Assembly (NCBI RefSeq): GCF_035046505.1
Contig: NC_089822.1
Location: forward strand, 100,572,659 to 100,636,658
Length of the DNA stretch: 64,000 bases
Reading direction: 5' to 3'
Source: Tiliqua scincoides
Lineage: Eukaryota > Chordata > Lepidosauria > Squamata > Scincidae
The notes below the pieces were generated by a model that was given only the letters and a program-made list of their open reading frames with translations, did not search any database and had not been told where the DNA came from. Shown here one piece after another: positions 46,601-58,889 of this stretch. Each line of letters begins with the position of its first letter. Position 1 is the stretch's first letter. Both the position numbers and the translations under genes were made by a program.

Positions 46601-49600
46601 CTGCTGATGGGCGTGACCTACTCTGCAGGCTCCTGAATGGACTGCTTGGATTAGCCTAATGGGGCTCTTAATGGGTTGGGAATTGGCCCTTCCTGGGTTC
46701 TTTCCCTCCTAGTTCTGTTCTCTTAGGCTGGACTGTTTTTGTCCTCCCCTCTCCCCTTCCCTCTCCCTTGTTCACCTTGGTTTTGCACCAGCAAAATGGC
46801 TAGCATAGAACTGAGGAGACCCAGTGGGAAAGCAGAGGCTTATTTCATACAAGATGACACTTGAAGTGCTTTGATCACTTGTCAGTACTATACAAATGAT
46901 TAAGCACTATATTATGATTAAGTTTTGAAGACCGATTCTTTGCCCTGAAAAACAAATATCTGGGAACACAGCAAATCTGTGCTCAAATTACTTCCACCAC
47001 CCTTTTGTCTGTTTTTCTTGGCATCATTCCATCTGTGTTACCAATCTCAGGTTCCAATCCTATCCTCCATCACATTATAGCCCACAGCTGCACCAATGGA
47101 GGCAGTGCTACATGCTGTGGTGGTGGTGGGGGGTGGAATCTGACAGCCTGCAGGGCCTACTCAGAGATACGCCAGCCATTTTGGTGGTGTATGTCAAAGG
47201 AGAGAAAAGAGGTGGAGATGTTTTTAAGAAGAGGGGATAAGATCTGGCACACATAACTGCTGCTGGATCTAGCCCCTCCCTCCCCTGACATATTCCTGGT
47301 TCCTTCCCCAACATGCCCCATTACTACTACACCTCAGCCATGAACCACCATCCCTCGTGCTGGCTTACCTGCATTGGAGCAGGCTTCCCTCTGAGGCAGC
47401 AAGTTGCTGCTGCTGCCGTTCTGCAGTAACAGCTTTAAAATGGCCACCAGTGGCATGGTCTGCTTATCATCAGCAGCTCTAGAAGCAGGACAGTGTCCTG
47501 CTGCCATCAATTCAGTCAGAGGATTGGGAAGTCAGTCTACACACTCCACTATGAAGGATCCTCCACAATGCTTTCCGTGCCATTCAAGCTCTTTACTCAC
47601 TCTGAAGCCTCTTGACCAAGTTGTTGGGCAACATATTGAATGTTTGGGTATCCCATGCAGCTGGAGATGTTATTGCGAGGATAGTAGAAGAGGAATGCCA
47701 GGCACATTTCATTCAGGGTACTTGGTCCTCCCTGTAAGAAAGTGAGAAAACAATACCAAGTTCATTCAAGATGGAAGGGAAGAACACTCACTGCAGGGCA
47801 GCTACTAGCCACTGGCTATTAGCCAGCTATGTGACCTTGAGGCTAGGCAAGGTAGTGGGTGAGCCAAAGCAGTAACAGTGATGTGAAGGAGTACCAGGAC
47901 AGCCCTACACTACAGGTGCATAATCAACTACTGTGGCTTTCCCCCAAGGGAACAGAATCCAGGGAATTGTTCTATAAAGCAAGTACTGGGAATTCTGTGT
48001 TAGGGAGCCCTAGCCCCACCTTTCCAGAGCTGCAATTTCCAGGGTTCGCTAGGTAGAGGGAAGAAATACTAAAATAACTTCGCTTTGCCATGTAAAAATG
48101 GCAGAAAATGGGCAAGGACTTACAAAGGTTATCCCTGTCCGATCTCGGGTTTGGTAGCGACATTCCACTAGAAATTCATCTCCCTGTAAAACAGAGCAGA
48201 CCACAAGACCAAACATCATGGAACAAATGATCACCTCAAAAAAATGGGTTCACACCCTCCCTGTGCACCACATGGACACTCTAATAACCTACAGGCTTGA
48301 ATATAATAACTTCCGGCAAGGCTCTCGTCTCCTGGAGATTGAAATCATACTTAAGGTCTTCGCAGAGAACTCTCAACTGCTTTCCATTCCTGGGAGTGGA
48401 AATCAAGAAAGACAAACCATATGTCATCTGCTGAGTCAGAACAAATTGGGGTACAAGAATAGCTGGTCCTATGACTTCGAGGTGAACATTTCCAAGAGTT
48501 AAGGTCACCACAGCGATATATCTCTTGGGTCAATTTCAGATTGCCCATCCAATCAATCAGTGGAGTTTCATCACTGCATTTCCCCCATTCCCCATCTCAT
48601 CAATTCCCCATCTCTGGGGACTTGTTTGGGAACAAATGGGCTGCCTTCCTTAGACTAACTGTGCAGGTTCCATTCCAGCTTTGGCCCAAAGGTGTACGCA
48701 TTTGGTCCCTGTTGCATATATGCAACGTTGGCCAGAAATGGCTTAAGCGTCCCGTGATTTGGGGTAAGCTTACTCTTCTCCCCCCCAACCTGTTTTGTGA
48801 TACATACCCATACCTGGAACAGAAATAGCTGTGCATAAATCCTTCTCATGGGATTATCTGAATAAAGGTAATATTCTCTCTCATACAATGACGTTCAATG
48901 AACTTTGGTTCTTGAACGTGATTGGCAGACAATCCAGAACACACTCAAGGAAGTACTTCTTCACACAATGATGCATAATTAACTGATGGAATTCACTGCC
49001 ATAAGATGTACCCATGATATTATTCCCCAAAATATCTATATGTTTGTCAATGCAATGCCTTTAGCTTAAGGTCAAAGTAGGTGTGCTTTTCAGTATGCTG
49101 TTTGTCCTTCCATGTCTGATTCTTTTTTTTTTTTTTTTTAATAAATAGCAACCATGGAGGCCCTGAATTGGACTGGGACCATAATGTGGGAAAGTTGTTT
49201 TAACCTTCCTTAACCCAATATAATAAGTATATTGGCTTTTCTTACCTGTATTGGACACCTCTTACTCCCGTTCCACACAAGTGAGTGTGCAGCAAGAAGC
49301 CAAAGACGTGCAAATCGGGTACTGGGGTCCCATTCAACTACAATTCAAAGGAGAGAAGGAAGCTGGTGAAGGCTTTGGGGCTGAGTGAGTGAGCCTTGTG
49401 TTTTGTGCAAACGTGTTGGGAAGGGGTAGGAGATGAGATGCACAGGTCAGCCCTGTCATCAACAGGCATCAGACTGATTCCAGATTTTCCATCTCATTCA
49501 AACTGAACACTTGGCATATCAAATGTCTTAGGAAATCCTAAGCTATCTGAATAACTGCTTCTCCCTTCTCAAAAGCCAAAAAGGGACTTGCCAGCTCAAA

Positions 49601-52600
49601 TCCAGCAGCTGATGTGAGCCACTGAGGGCACAATCCTGACCCTCACTTGAGGGTCCTGACAATCCTGACCCTCACTTGAGCTGACACAAGTCCCTTGTGC
49701 CAGCCCAGGAGTGTTGCAAAACTGCCGTAAGGCACTTTCGCACCATTCTGAGGTGAGATAGACAGATGTGTGCCGGCCTCCCCACATTGATGTGGGTCTG
49801 GAGGAAAGGTGAGTTGCATCAGCTGAGCTTGCCTACGCTGGGATCTGGGGGAGCATAGGGAGGGCGGGCAGGAGGCAGGATGGAGGTGTTTCAGGGTGGG
49901 GGAAGGGTGGATGGTGGGTGTTCCAGGGGGTGGGCTGATGTTCCAGGACTGGCAGTTATGCCGGATCCTAGACCCGTTTCTGGGTGGTGCAGAGCGGCCC
50001 CTGATTGCTCCGTTCTGCTCGGATCTGGGCCACCTTGTCTGAGTAGACCCATTGGGGCCACTGCAGTGCGACACAGGGTAAGGAGAAACGTTTCCCCTTG
50101 CCTCGGGCTGTGCTGCTTTAGGCCCCAAACCTTTTCTGCTGGCCTTTTCCCAGCGCAAGTTAGGCAGTTTGCCTGTTCTGATCAGCTGCTCTTGGGAGCT
50201 CTAGAAAGGAAGCGATGCTGACCCATCTGCCGTGGAGTTGTTGGAAGGATGACAATTATGGTATGTCTGTAAAGCATTTTGAATATTCTATATAAACGTT
50301 GGGTGCTTTAATTACTGGTGGTGGGGTGTGTGGAGGAAAGAGCCACATTGGTGTGCCATGCCACGCTTGGGAGTTTACCTCGTCAAACTGACTGGTATTG
50401 CAGAGGCCAAAGGAACTGAAAGAATCTGCTCCAGGGGGCAGGAAATGAATGGGAAAGGTGAAGAATCCAGTTTGTAGCACCCCCATGTCGTATGGACGCA
50501 GCTCTGGGGTGAAGTAGAGTCGTATCCCTGAGTTGTCAACTAGGCCTTAAAAAAGAAAAGAAAAGAAAAATATTAATTACCTGATTCTGTGAAAGAATTC
50601 ATGCCCTGACATAGTCAGAGGCTACTTCAATGCTTGTATGGAAAAAACAGGGGGCTTCCAGATAACATATCCTTGATATTTGGTATATGTGAAGATCAGA
50701 TGACAGGAATACCAAAAGGGAACCTTCATGCCTGGTGTAAGCTTCCATAGCCATTTGCCTAACTGATGTTGGGCTCAGGCTGTTGGACTCGATGATCTCT
50801 TGGTCTGATCCAGGAAGATAATTCTTCTGTTCTTACAGTAGGTGAGGCACAGGGTCTTGGAGGGAGTTGCTGACCTCCCCATTCACCCCACCATCATCTC
50901 GAACAAGCTTCCTGAAAGCTACCAATCTCATTCTCCCTGGTACCCCCTTTACAGCAGTGAATGCTTATCCAAGTGTATGAATACTTACAGAAGAGTTTAA
51001 ACTCAGTTTTTAAATCTCTTGTCTCATGGTAGACACTTTAATGCTAGAAGTATCATGTTGGGCTTGATTAAATTAAAAAGATAGCATGGTTGGCAACCTT
51101 CAGTCTCGAAAGACTGTGGTAGAAGCCTACAGCACCCAGTATTCCCAAGCGGTCTCCCATCCAAGTACTAACCAGGCCTGACCCTGCTTAGCTTCCAAGA
51201 TCAGACAAGATCAGGCATGTACGTGGGAATAAATACATAGAAGCTGTCCATTGCTAACTTGTGAATGGATGTCAGAGGGTTTCTAACCATGCCAGGGGTA
51301 AATTTTTAAAATAATAATGTTATTTGTTCATTGATGGCCCTAAAGAATCTCATTATTTTGAAAATAGAAGCAGGAACATTTATGAAAAAAAATTGCTTCC
51401 TAAATTGCCCAATGAGGTCAACAAACAAGTATTTCCTTCAAAGAAGCTCAAAGTCAACATCATTAGTCAAGTAGCTCCCAGGCATCTGCAAGAATCTAAG
51501 GTGGACTTGTCTGTGGCCTTGGCCCATCTCATCCAATAATGCCACACATGAGGACTTGAAGCCATGCTGTGACTGCAGGTGTTATCTTCATGCAGTGCTG
51601 GCACTAGATTGATGGGGGCTCTGGGACAAAGCCCTTCACTGAGCTTCATCCCCAGATGACACTCTGACTGTTGTCTATATGGGAAAACACACAGGTTTTA
51701 GGGCCTAGCTCTCACTGAACTGATAAACTGTGACTGCAGGTGAGAGCAGAGCTGGCCCAAGACTGCCCAGCACCTGAGGCAGCCTGCCAAAAGCTGCCCT
51801 CCTGACTTGATGATGGTCCAGCCTCTGCTCCTCCCACTCTCCAATGTTCTAGTTCAGAACTCCTGCTCCCTCCACATTTCCTCTTCCTCTCTGTCTCCCT
51901 TTCCCTTTTCCAATTCAGCGAGCAGAAGAATGAGGGAAAGTCGTGGAGACAAGCAGAGGGGCACCCTCTCCCATCCAATCTGCTGCCTGAGGCCACAGCT
52001 TCAACTGACCTCATGGATGGGCCGGCTCTGGATGGGAGCTTAACTGGATGCTTCTCCATACAACCCCCCCCCCCCAAAAAAAACCCCCTGCACACAAAAA
52101 GGTAGCAGATGATGCAGAACTATGGCAGCCTAGCCTTCTCTCTGACCTGCACATTTTCTGTATGCAGGCAATTTATTTTCTGTGCCTGTGTATGGAGGAG
52201 CATTCAATTTTGTGAATCCCTGCCTGTGATCTGAAGTGATGGCAGCGGGTGGGAACACCAGGCCGACATCTTGCACCTCCCCCTGCTTCAGCTCAGCCCT
52301 CACTTTCCTTAACATATTCATATACACAGTTACTCACCAGAAATTAAATCAAAATTGCTGTAGTGGATTTCTAACCGGATCCACTGTGCATCCAGTGGTG
52401 TGCCTATAGAGATTCCAGTTTCATCTGGAAACATGTAGGACTAGTGGGGAACAGAGCAGAGGAAGTGAAAAAGAAAGGCTGCTTACACAAAACATTTTTT
52501 AAAATATCACATTTCCTTGATTTCAGAGCTGGTTGTTACATAGAGCTCAATCTACAGTGTAAGTGTTCTCAGTGCAGTCTGCCCTTCAGTGGGTCAGGCC

Positions 52601-54621
52601 CACCAAGAAAATGTTGTGGTGAACTGTGTCCCAGCTGACTGAAAAGGGCCAGTGATAACAAGAAGCTATTATTGTACAAGTTTTTTTTGTATTTTTGTAC
52701 AAACTATGCTTGTGTTTGGTTAACTGGGGCCCAATCCTAACTGCCGGCTCCTTGTGCCGACTCAAGAGGGTTGCAAATATGCCGTAAAGCTCATTTGCGC
52801 ATCCTCGTGTCAGCTGGGCTAGTACAGGGACATGTGCCGGCCCACGGAGGCTGCCTCCAGCCTGTGCCTACAGGCAGAGGTAGGTCCGTGCCAGCCGAGC
52901 TTGGCCAGCGTAGGGGTCTGGGGGGTACAGGGAGGGCGGGGAGGTGGCGGGGAGGGGTGTTTCAGGGTGGGGGAGGGCGGGGGAGGGCAGGCCATTGGGT
53001 GGGCAGGCAGGGAGCAGGAGGCGGGGCCAGGACCCGGCTGTTATGCCAGATCCTAGCCCAGTTCCTGGGCAGCATGGAGCTGCTCCAGTCTGCTCCGTTC
53101 TGCCTGGACCTGCGCCACCTCTTTAGGTGGCACAGATCCGAGTAGACCCATTGGGGCCACTGCAGCTCTACCGAGGATAAGGGGAATTTTTTTCCCCTTG
53201 CCTCAGGACGACCCTTAGCCAGCCCCAAACTTGCACTGGATACTGCGCAGGCCCGCCAGCCTGCCTGTTCCAGCACAAGTTAGGATTGCGCTGTATGTAT
53301 CCAAGAAATGAATTATTTCCCCTCTCCCCCTCGGACATTGCCTTGAACTAAAATGTAAACTGACAATTATAGGGCTCTGCCAGAGACAAAATTTCCCCGT
53401 TCAATGCACTGGTTTGACTGCAGGAAGAAATTGGCTCGTCTGATCAGGAAACCCCCCCCCCCATACTCACCCCTCCTCCTACAGCCCATCCCACAACGAT
53501 CTGGGAGCACAGGGAAAAATCAGGATCCGCTCCGTAACAGTCACTGACACCGCTGGGCAGCACGCTGGCATTTCCACAGGCATAGACCAAGATGTGGTGG
53601 ACCATGGTTTGGTTTCGGGGTGTGATAGCGGGCTCAAACTACAATCAGTGGAAAAGCACAAGGACACGTTATTGGCAATGGCCCTTAATCCATTCCCCTA
53701 GTCCTTAGCAAGAGGTGATATTCACTTCTTGTGCTGCTGGTCCCTCCTCCCGCCTAAAAGGGGACTGCCTCAGGGGCACCTGTGACGACACAGAAGTTCC
53801 AGCCTTCTGTTGATGGAAATGGGGGCGATGGGAATGGCTACACTGGGAAAGACACACTCTAGGAAAGGCACTTTGTACATTATTCAACAAACACAGGTGA
53901 GTTAGATCTATTCTTAACATCACAGGTACCCCGGTGTGGCAGTATGCCAACATTCAGTTGGAATGTATTCCAAATATACACATTGAGGAAATATAATCAA
54001 TAGGTTAATCACCTAACAGTACAATCCTATCTTGTGCTGGAGCAGGCAAGCCAGGAGGCTTGCGCTGTATCCAGCTCAGGAGAGGTGCCCAAAGTGGCTC
54101 AGCCGGTCAGGATTATGCCGTAAAAAATCTAACATGTAATAGATTGAAATGTCTTCAATCAGGTTGTTGTTCCAATAGCACTGGCACTGGGTTGCTGGGG
54201 GCCTTGTAGCAAAGCCCTGCTTTGCCCCCCATGGCACACCTGTCCACCACCAATGGTGTATTGGACACTGCCACTGGTGCTGAGGTTCAGGGATTGGCCT
54301 GGCCTGGAAGCCCCTGTGATGGGCATGGGACCTCCACCAAGGCTCAACCTGGTTGACTCCTGACACCCCCCCCGCCTAATATGGATAGATAGAATACTAA
54401 GCACTTAAGAATACCATTTATGTAGCACTTAAGATGGCAAAGTTCTTCACATATATTATCTTGTTATCCCAACAACCATGACCGTATTACAAGTTGGGGA
54501 CTGAGAACGAGACAGTCTGTTAAGGCCACCTTGTAAGTTTATGGTAGAGGTAAAACTTGAATCCAGAACTTCCTGATTTATTGCATTGATAAGATGATGA
54601 TTAAAACAATTTTAAGCGTCA

Positions 54622-54664
<43 letters not shown>

Positions 54665-57600
54665 TCCTTTATTGTAATGTTATTATGCTGCATGGTATAC
54701 AAAGTACACCAACGACTGCCATCATTTGGAGCCACCAAAGGTATGACTAGAGATGGGAGAGAACAGTTTTATTTTTTTCATGGATTTCTGTGTTATCCGA
54801 AGTTAGAAGTGCAGAAAGCAGTGTGGTGTGTTTTATTCAAAATATACATTATAATTGTAAATTACAGTCACTTTAAAAGTGTACTAGGTAGGTGATAGAG
54901 GTGGTCTAGTGTCAGCAGATGCACCCCCCATTAAATAATAAAAAACCAAATAAAACGGTTTTAATTTTTTGCAGATTATGTTTTTTATGTTTTTTTTTTT
55001 TTTTTTTTTTACAAAAATGAGTTCATAAAGTGGTGTTATGTGTTTTTATTTCATTATCGCTGTTTTTTCCTGCCTCTAGATCAGGGGTGCCCAAACCCCG
55101 GACCTGGGGCCACTTGCAGCCCTCGAGGCCTCTCAATGCGGCCCTCAGGGAGCCCCCAGTCTCCAATGAGCCTCTGGCCCTCTGGAAACTTGCTGGAGCA
55201 CGCACTGGCCCAACGCAACTGCTCTCAATGTGAGGGCGACTGTTTGACCTCTCGTGTGAGCTGTGGGTTGAGGGCTCCCTCCACGGCTTGTTGTTTCATG
55301 TTTGTGATGCAGTAGCAGCAGCAAAGGAAAGGCCAGCCTTGCTTTGTGCAAGGCCTTTTATAGGCCTTGAGCTATTGCAAGACCTTCATTCAATCATATA
55401 AGTTCATCTTTAATATATTCATTTATGTAAATCTATGTAAATTTATTCAAATTTTAAATGTAAATTAATTCTTCCCCCCCCCCCGGCCCCTGACACAGTG
55501 TCAGAGAGATGATGTGGCCCTCCTGCCAAAAATTTTGGACACCCCTGCTCTAGATATACAACTTTCTGTCCTCCTAAGCCACTTCTCAGGCTGCCTTTCT
55601 TCCCTTTCCTGATGAGGACAATCTATGAACATGGTTTTCAGGAATGATGGTTTCTGTCTTTTGTGTCAGTGAGACCTTGAAGAGCTAAATGTGACCCTCC
55701 CTTTCACAGTTACCTTGTAGATGTGATGTTTTTTCTTGACTATGGGCAGTGGGATGAAGGTACAGGCATAAGTGGTGTCATCATCGGGAATGATGTACTG
55801 AAAAACAAAGACAAGGCACACGTCAATGTTGCTGCATTGCCCAAGGATGTCCTTTTACATTCAACAGTAATGCTGGGCAGAGCTTTGATTTATATGGCTC
55901 ACCAGTGAGCAGAATTCTGCGATGGCAACAGAAGCACAGCACTTCCGCCTTTAGGAAGTTTGGCGCTACCATGGGCCATGGAGGTCTTCTCATGATATGG
56001 GACTTTTGTTCCCTTTCCCTGGGGCAAGCATCCACTGCCCAAATAGGCCTCCTCAGATCTGTGCCAGTCATTTTGCTGGCACAGATCCAAGGAGACTAGG
56101 AGAGAGGGAAGAGGGGAGGCAACAGGGATAGGATCCTGCAGGGATGGGAAAATCCAGCAGGGATTGATTCAAATTGAGTCTAGAGTCACCACCCACCCGC
56201 GACTCAACTCGAAAAAGAGTCATAACAGGGGCACTTCCTGAGTCGCCGAGTCAACCTTCAGTGTCTCTAAAAGACTCTAGTCGCCCCTCCCTTTAAAAAA
56301 CCCGCCATGGAAAAAAGCGGCTGCTGCCGGGCTCTTTGTGTGTGTGAGTTTTCTGTATCCACTCCCCTGCTGCCCCTGCCCATCTATAAACAAGGTGGGA
56401 GGGGGTCGGAGGGACTGTGTGAGAGCCAGGACAGAAGCGGCAAGAGGGAGGAGTGTTACATGCAGGCTTACCATGACAACCTTTGCAGCCAGTCATTCAA
56501 TGAGGCTTCCCCCTCCCACCAGCCATGTGGTGCAAAGCGTGATAGCTATGATCTCCCTTCCCCCCTTCCCTGTCTCCTCCCCCTCCCTGGGCTTCTTAAG
56601 CCAATCATAAGGCAAGAACGCCCTTGGCTCCTCCTCCTTCCCTCCCTCGGCCAATGAAAATATCAGAATGCCCATCCTTTGTCCAATGATCATCTGTTCC
56701 TTCCTTCCTATGTAAGAAGGAAAAACAGAGCCCAGTCCTGCCTTCCCCCATTCATTGCAAGAGGAAAGCATTAACCCTTTCCTGTCTCCCAGCTGGAACT
56801 TTCCTGCTGCTTGCCTGGTCGGAATGCTGGCCCCATGAGGTTTTTCATGTTGTGAAAACAGTAAGCAAGCACACCCAGACACAGGCAGACTTGAGTCAGC
56901 ATGTGTGGGGACGAGTGCTGAGTCAGGAGGTCCCAGACTCAAGTGTTTTTCAGAGTCTTCCAGGCATGCAACTCAATGAGTCACCCCAAGTCATACATTT
57001 TTGCGAGTCTTTTGATACTGTGAAATGGAAATGTCTAGCAGGATTGTTATTGTTGACCAGGTACTCACATCATCTAGCTTCAGATCGTACACATGGTAGA
57101 CACTGGGCCCGTGCAAGTCCTCTTCTCTGTACACCAGCAACAAGAAGAGAGATTTGTGGCTGATATTTCCTTTGAAGAAGTCAATTGTGTCATTTGGGCC
57201 AAAACCAGTCACCAGTCGCAGTGTGTCACCCTGTGCAGGAAGCAGTTAAAAGGAAAACCTCCCTGTGCTATCACATTGTGACATGTACCTGTACACACAG
57301 TTAAACCACCAAGTAAAAAGAAAGGTGACATTCTCACATTTTGGATAAACAACCACCAAATTAATCAAGGTAAGCATGTACCGTAACTACTAAGTCTTAA
57401 TCCCACCATATTGATAAATAATGGGCATGCATGAGTACATGAGACTCCCTCCAACACCTGCTATATTTCTGTTGATACTCTAGGTTGGAAATGAGGCTGT
57501 CCACACTGATTCAGACAATGAGAATTTTCAGGTTACAAAGATATTTAGAAGTTGACTCTGTTGGAATCTGACTGTGGGTGAGTGTGTTGATGGCTGGTTT

Positions 57601-58640
57601 TCCTTCAAGACAGAGGCACCTAACCCACGTCTAAAGGGCTCCAGCAATACTGCCTTCATTACCGTAACGGGCAGGTCATTTGCATCACATGTTCGTAAGT
57701 ATCGCCTGAACGTCATGGTGGTGGAAGTCTCATCCTCGGTCATTGCGAGCAGCTCATAATCTTGGCTTTCATCCTCCAAGATGGTTTTGTCATCTACAAC
57801 ATGCCAGTCCTAAGGGAAGCAGGGAGAAGGAACTTACAAAACCCAGGAAGTTAGAAGAACTAATGTGGGGAGGAGGTGGAAGGGGGTGGATCCAGTAGCA
57901 ACAGCGTACGCCAAATCTTATCCCCATTCTTGTAAAACTCCCTGCCCCTTTTCTTCCTTGAACATACGCTACCAAGTAGGTATTATATATACAAGGGGAC
58001 CCATAGGCAGCCCCTTGGCTTACACAAAAGTAAGTAAAAATACCTTTCACTTACCTCCTATTTGACCTTGGGTTGCCCCCCCCAACCTGTTCCAAGCATA
58101 CTTGATGATAAACCACACTGACCTTTATAGGACTTCCTTATAAATAAATATGCATAGACTTGAACTGCATGGCTGCAAAGACAGTCTCTTTAAAACAAAT
58201 GGTAACTTACTGCTAACTAAGCATATTTAGAATTTGATGTTAAGTTCATAAATCCATAAATAAAGCAAATAGAACTCAAGGAGGCCCCTTAAATCTCCAG
58301 GGCTTCCTCCTTCAAAGGAAACCATCATCTGACTTGCAATGATCCTGGAAATTCTCAGTGCTCAGGGAAGTGGGGAATAAGGCCACGGTAATATCCTTAC
58401 ACACATCAATAGTGCAGCCACATTTGACACACTGTGTTGTAGAGGCTGGGTGCTCCATCTCCAAAAGGATATCACAACACTGGAAAAGATGCGGGAAAGA
58501 GCAACAAAAACAATCTGAGACTGGAGCACCTTCCCTATGAGGAACAGCTACATCATTTGGGGCTTTGCTATTTAGAAGAAAATGCCAAGAGGAAGACACA
58601 AGCAAGGGTCATACAATCATGCACCATGTGGAGAAAGTGG

Positions 58641-58676
<36 letters not shown>

Positions 58677-58851
58677 TCTGCATGTCATTAACCGGGGGGG
58701 GGGGCTTCACTGCCTCAAGATGCAGTGATGGTCATCTACCAAGATGGTTTTCAAAGGGGCTTAGATCAACTCATGACAGACAGGTCTATGGTCAGGCTGG
58801 CCTACCTTCAGGTTTAGAGGCACATTGCTCAAGGGTAACAGTAGAAGAAGG

Positions 58852-58889
<38 letters not shown>

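Noticed and set aside
56101-57068. possible host exon in ORFs at 56.3-56.9 kb
   Set aside because: The frames are low-complexity and no splice sites fit the MOXD2 phase chain, which is already complete across exons 3 and 4.
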